Origin: Burkholderiales bacterium
GTDB lineage: Bacteria > Pseudomonadota > Gammaproteobacteria > Burkholderiales > Burkholderiaceae_E
DNA length: 64,000 nucleotides
Direction: 5' to 3'
Assembly (NCBI GenBank): GCA_026399875.1
Contig: JAPLQF010000030.1
Coordinates: 17,858-81,857 of the forward strand
Shown: piece by piece, positions 60,192 to 64,000 of the stretch
How the letters are laid out: every line of letters begins with the position of its first letter
Position numbering within the stretch: the stretch's first letter is position 1
Notes under the pieces: model-generated
Seen by the model: the letters and a program-made list of their open reading frames with translations, nothing else
The model's database searches: none
What the model was told of the DNA's origin: nothing
Program-made: the position numbers and the translations under genes

Positions 60192-61217
60192 TCAGCGATA
60201 GGCCTCGACGCAGGCCTCGAGCGCATCGAGATGGCGCCGCTTGACCGACGGATCGGCGAAGCTCGCTTCGAAACTGTTGCGGGCCAGCGCCTGCGCATGA
60301 CCGGCATCGAGCTTGAGCGCCGCAAAAGTCTCGACGAAATTGCTGCCGAGATAGCCGCCGAAATAGGCCGGGTCGTCTGAATTGACCGTGGCGATCAGGC
60401 CGGCTTCGAGCAGTTTGCGCAGAGGATGCTGAGCCAAAGAGGCAACGACCTTGAGCTTGACGTTTGACAGCGGACACACCGTGAGGGCGATCCGCTCGTC
60501 GCGCAGTCTTTGCACGAGCGCCGGGTCGCGCAGGCATTGCACACCGTGGTCGATGCGCTCGGCATGCAGGGCGTCGAGCGCGCCGCGAATGAATGAGGGC
60601 GGCCCCTCTTCGCCGGCGTGCACCACCGAATGCAGTCCGAGCGCGCGACAGGCCGCAAAGACCCGTTCGAACTTTTCGGGCGGATGACCGAGCTCGCTGG
60701 AGTCGAGCCCGACACCGATGAAGCGGCCGATGTGCGGGCGGGCCTGTTCGAGCGTCGCAAACGCCGCAGTTTCATCGAGATGGCGCAGAAAACACATGAT
60801 CAGCGAGGCATCGATGCCAAACGATTCGCGCGCCTGCAAACAGGCCCGGTGCAGCCCGTCGATCACGGTCTCGAAGGCCACGCCGCGATCGGTATGGGTC
60901 TGCGGATCGAAAAAGATTTCGGCCAGCCGGACATTGTCCCTGGCTGCCCGCTCGAAATAGGCCCAGGCCATGTCGAAGAAGTCCTGCTCGGTCTGCAGCA
61001 CACCGGCGCCGGCGTAATAGACATCGAGAAAACTCTGCAGGTTGGTGAAGGCATAGGCCGCACGCAGTGCCTCGACATCGGCATAAGGCAGGGCAATCCG
61101 GTTGCGCCTGGCCAGCGTAAAAATCAGCTCCGGCTCAAGGCTGCCCTCGATATGGATATGCAGTTCGGCCTTGGGCATGGCCAGCAGCAGGGCATTCAGG
61201 CGGTCAGGTTCGGTCAT
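60192..61217 (-). CDS. Adenosine deaminase family protein, adenine deaminase-like
   Basis: A 341-residue metal-dependent deaminase. Zinc ligands lie in PKAELHIHIEGSLEPEL, HSVVHAGEEG and NSDDPAYFGGYLG; the catalytic HGVQCL is present. The DDPAYFGGY form and the length match the fungal and bacterial adenine deaminase branch (Aah1-like), not the adenosine-specific one. Adenine to hypoxanthine plus ammonia is thus the likely reaction. It is divergent from the amidase gene. Confidence 0.9.
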   Translation of the reverse strand: MTEPDRLNALLLAMPKAELHIHIEGSLEPELIFTLARRNRIALPYADVEALRAAYAFTNLQSFLDVYYAGAGVLQTEQDFFDMAWAYFERAARDNVRLAEIFFDPQTHTDRGVAFETVIDGLHRACLQARESFGIDASLIMCFLRHLDETAAFATLEQARPHIGRFIGVGLDSSELGHPPEKFERVFAACRALGLHSVVHAGEEGPPSFIRGALDALHAERIDHGVQCLRDPALVQRLRDERIALTVCPLSNVKLKVVASLAQHPLRKLLEAGLIATVNSDDPAYFGGYLGSNFVETFAALKLDAGHAQALARNSFEASFADPSVKRRHLDALEACVEAYR

Positions 61218-61358
61218 TGGCTGGGAGACTGAAAGGCCACGGATGAGCCACTGAGAGGAGATCAGCGAACGAGTCTAGCAAGTCGCCGCCGTGTTAGCGT
61301 CGCAGACCTTGATGTCGCCATCCAGCCACTTTCTTTTGCCTCCCTACCATTCAAGCCC

Positions 61359-62846
61359 ATGACCACCGATCCGAAGAACGCCAATGACCTGTGCCAACTC
61401 GACGCCCTCGCGCTGTCGGCCACCATCCATCGACGCGAGGCCTCCTGCCGGGAGGTGATGCAGGCGTTTCTCGATCGCATCGCAAGACTGAATCCACAGG
61501 CCAATGCCATCGTTTCGATGCGCGACGACGCCGATCTGCTCGCCCAGGCCGACGCCTGCGATGCGCTGCTCGCCCGGGGCGAGTCGCTCGGCTGGATGCA
61601 CGGTTTTCCGCATGCAGTCAAAGACCTGGAGCAGACCGCAGGCATCGTCACCACCTGGGGCTCGCCGCTCTATCGCCATCATGTCCCGCAAGCCGATTCG
61701 CTCATGGTCTCGCGCATCAAGGCGGCCGGCGCCATCATCATCGGCAAGACCAACGTGCCTGAATGGGGCATGGGATCGCACACCTTCAACCCGGTGTTCG
61801 GTGTCACGCCGAATGCCTATGACCCGAGCCGCACCTGCGGCGGCTCGAGCGGCGGCGCGGCAGTCGGCCTGGCACTGCGCATGCTGCCGGTGGCCGATGG
61901 CAGCGACTTCGGCGGCTCGCTGCGCAATCCGGCCGGCTGGAGCAATGTCTTCGGGATGCGCCCGTCGCGCGGTCGTGTGCCGAAATGGCCTGCCGACGAT
62001 GTGTTTTTTGCGCAGCTCTCGACCGAAGGCCCGATGGCGCGAAACATTCCCGATCTCGCTGCACTGCTGGCCACGCAGGCGGGGGCTGATCCGCGTCAGC
62101 CGCTGTCGCTGCCCAAGGAGGCCGACATCGGCCCCGACCGCCTCGCCCGCGACGCCGACCACTGGCGCACGGTGAAGATCGGCTGGCTCGGCGACTACGA
62201 CGGGCATCTGGCCATGGAGCCGGGTGTCGTCGCGCTTTGCGAGCGGGCGCTGCAGGACTTCAGTGGCCTGGGCTGCCATGTCGAGGCAACCCCGCTGGGA
62301 TTTGATGCCGAGTCGCTCTGGCGAAGCTTCTGCGCGCTGCGTTCACTGTCGAACGTCGGACGCTTCGAGCCGATCCATGCCGATGCTGCGCGGTGGGCGC
62401 AGGTCAAACCCGAGACGCAATGGGAATTCGAGCAGGGTCGGGCGATGAGCACGAGCGAAGTCCAGCGGGCAACCGTCGTACGCACCGCCTGGTATCAGCG
62501 GGTCCTGGCGCTCTTCGAACGCTACGACTTTCTGGCGCTTCCGACCGCCCAGTGCTTCCCCTTCGACCTCACCCAACGATGGCCGGCCGAGCTCAATGGA
62601 CGAGCGATGGACTCGTACCATCGCTGGATGGAAGTTGTGGCCGGCGTGACGCTGGCCGGACTGCCAGCGCTAAGTGTGCCGGCAGGCTTCGATGCGCGCG
62701 GCCTGCCGATGGGACTGCAACTGATCGGCCCGCCGCAGGCCGACCAGACGGTCATGCAGCTCGGCCATGCCTATGACCTGGCCACACAATGGGTCGGCAG
62801 AAGGGTCCCGGCGGCGGCCGGCCTTGCCACTGCCCCGAACGCTTGA
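61359..62846 (+). CDS. Amidase signature family protein
   Basis: A 495-residue amidase with a Ser-cisSer-Lys triad: Lys88 (GFPHAVKDLEQ), cis-Ser164 in CGGSSGGAAVG and nucleophile Ser187 in GSDFGGSLRNPAGW. The C-terminus has LPAGFDARGLPMGLQLIGPP. The substrate cannot be predicted; neighbours in purine and ureide degradation make a nitrogen-releasing amide hydrolase plausible. Confidence 0.93.
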   Translation: MTTDPKNANDLCQLDALALSATIHRREASCREVMQAFLDRIARLNPQANAIVSMRDDADLLAQADACDALLARGESLGWMHGFPHAVKDLEQTAGIVTTWGSPLYRHHVPQADSLMVSRIKAAGAIIIGKTNVPEWGMGSHTFNPVFGVTPNAYDPSRTCGGSSGGAAVGLALRMLPVADGSDFGGSLRNPAGWSNVFGMRPSRGRVPKWPADDVFFAQLSTEGPMARNIPDLAALLATQAGADPRQPLSLPKEADIGPDRLARDADHWRTVKIGWLGDYDGHLAMEPGVVALCERALQDFSGLGCHVEATPLGFDAESLWRSFCALRSLSNVGRFEPIHADAARWAQVKPETQWEFEQGRAMSTSEVQRATVVRTAWYQRVLALFERYDFLALPTAQCFPFDLTQRWPAELNGRAMDSYHRWMEVVAGVTLAGLPALSVPAGFDARGLPMGLQLIGPPQADQTVMQLGHAYDLATQWVGRRVPAAAGLATAPNA

Positions 62847-62911
62847 GTCCGGGCATTCCTCGGGCGATCAGGCTGACGGGCTGCTGGCCTGTTTTTCGAT
62901 CTGAGGCGTGA

Positions 62912-64000
62912 TCACCGCTCGAACCCTTCGATAAACCGCAACAGGACCTCCGTCGCGATATCGGCATCCTCAACGGTCATGGTCTCGTCGGGATGATGGC
63001 TGATGCCACCGTTGCCACAGCGCACAAAGAGCATGGCAATCGGGCAGACCGCCGGAAACGACATGGCGTCGTGGCCAGCGCCCGAGGGAAGATGCCTCAC
63101 AGGCAGCCCCAGAGCGGCGATTGCGTCGGCAAACTGCCGCTGCAGGTGATCGTCACAGGGCGAGGCGGTCAGCTCGAAGAAGGGCTCGAAGGCCAACTCG
63201 ACCCGACGTCGCGCCGCAATGGCCGCGAACTCGACGCGCAATGCCTCGAGTGCCGCATGACGGGTGGCATCGACACCTGAGCGCAGATCGACGGTGAACT
63301 CGACATCCTGCGGAATCACGTTGACTGCACCAGGCAGCACCGTCATCCGGCCGACGGTACCGACCAGGCCGGGCTGCACGGTGCAGTGTCGCTCGAGCGC
63401 CAGCACCATCTCGCTGGCGGCGGCGAGCGCGTCCTGTCGTGCCGACATCGGCACCGTGCCGGCGTGCCCGGCCAGACCGGTCACGACACAGCGGATACGG
63501 CTGGCGCCCGCAATCGCGGTGACCACACCGAGCGACAAGCCGGCATTGAGCAGCACCGGCCCCTGTTCGATATGCGACTCGATGAACGCGACAACGCCCT
63601 TGCCGCGTCGATCGACGCTTGCAACCGCATCCGGATCGCCGCCGAACTCGCGAAGGGCATCACGCATCGAGAGGCCGCCGGCATCGGTGGCCTCAAGCCA
63701 TGCCGGATTGAAAGCACCCGCCATCGCCTTGCTGCCGATCAGCGTGACACCGAAGCGCACACCTTCCTCGTCGCCGAAAGCCACCACCTCGATCGCCACC
63801 GGCAACCGCTGCTCACGCCGGTGCAGATCGGCCACGCAGGCGATCGGCGAGAGGATGCCGAACAGCCCGTCATAGCGACCGGCATTGCGCACGGTGTCGA
63901 GATGCGAGCCGGTCATCAGCACCGGCGCATCGGCGACAGCGCCCTCGTATCGCCCCACCACATTGCCGAGCGCATCCCAGTGGACCGCCATACCGGCCTC
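62912..64000 (-). CDS. M20-type amidohydrolase (allantoate or N-carbamoyl hydrolase), 5' end outside window
   Basis: The frame is still open at the window edge, with EAG preceding MAVHWDALGNVVGRYEG, so the N-terminal part is missing. Visible are the metal-binding and catalytic motifs GSHLDTVRNAGRYDGLFG, FGDEEGVRFG, SHIEQGPVLLNAG, GLAGHAGTVPMSARQDAL and the C-terminal SGAGHDAMSF with ISHHPDE. The family includes allantoate amidohydrolase, ureidoglycolate amidohydrolase and beta-ureidopropionase or carbamoylase; the exact substrate cannot be fixed from this part. Confidence 0.9.
   Translation of the reverse strand, partial: EAGMAVHWDALGNVVGRYEGAVADAPVLMTGSHLDTVRNAGRYDGLFGILSPIACVADLHRREQRLPVAIEVVAFGDEEGVRFGVTLIGSKAMAGAFNPAWLEATDAGGLSMRDALREFGGDPDAVASVDRRGKGVVAFIESHIEQGPVLLNAGLSLGVVTAIAGASRIRCVVTGLAGHAGTVPMSARQDALAAASEMVLALERHCTVQPGLVGTVGRMTVLPGAVNVIPQDVEFTVDLRSGVDATRHAALEALRVEFAAIAARRRVELAFEPFFELTASPCDDHLQRQFADAIAALGLPVRHLPSGAGHDAMSFPAVCPIAMLFVRCGNGGISHHPDETMTVEDADIATEVLLRFIEGFER

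Overview
The window is high-GC bacterial chromosome, densely coded, with short intergenic gaps and many ATGA-type overlaps. Gene content points to a betaproteobacterium, probably Burkholderiales: the queA-tgt-yajC-secD-secF block, a nudJ-mnmA pair, a transhydrogenase with split alpha subunits, a tandem glycine riboswitch before the gcv genes, glcDEF, and an ABC-type urea transporter next to urease. No phage, IS element, CRISPR array or rRNA was seen. One tRNA gene is present.

Layout. 1-7000: the 3' part of phoR on the + strand, convergent with a FecR-domain protein, a tRNA-Leu(CAA) with its own promoter, and pstSCAB-phoU on the - strand behind a recognisable Pho box. 7067-12222 (-): a probable metal-handling group of a DUF2946 protein, a TonB-dependent receptor, a YcnI-type DUF1775 protein and a CorA-like transporter. 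12291-18900 (+): a short tandem repeat, then queA, tgt, yajC, secD, secF, a small GNAT protein and a cytochrome b561. 19042-25100: cytochrome c', purB, a GST, an FMN glutamate-synthase-like protein, mnmA and nudJ. 25203-29691 (+): the pnt operon with an extra small membrane protein, a DUF4870-like protein and a lipoprotein. 29731-34780 (-): glcDEF plus a family 9 glycosyltransferase. 34874-40741 (+): an acid phosphatase, the gcv promoter and tandem riboswitch, then gcvH, gcvP and gcvT.

40770-57236 (-) is the most distinctive part: ureD-ureA-urtABCDE-ureBCEFG-ureJ followed by two paralogous soluble hybrid histidine kinases. The urea transporter genes sit between ureA and ureB. A full-consensus sigma-54 promoter precedes urtA, and a hairpin followed by four T residues separates urtA from urtB. 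57304-64000 holds a D-lactate/glycolate-type FAD oxidase, an alpha/beta-hydrolase-fold protein whose nucleophile serine is replaced by alanine, a DUF3830 protein, an adenine-deaminase-like enzyme, an amidase and a truncated allantoate/carbamoyl amidohydrolase.

Taken together, urea import and hydrolysis, adenine deamination, amide or ureide cleavage, glycolate oxidation and glycine cleavage would let the cell use purine- and urea-type nitrogen and the C2 carbon that comes with it. The sigma-54 site implies nitrogen-status control of urea uptake. That metabolic link is inferred from gene content.
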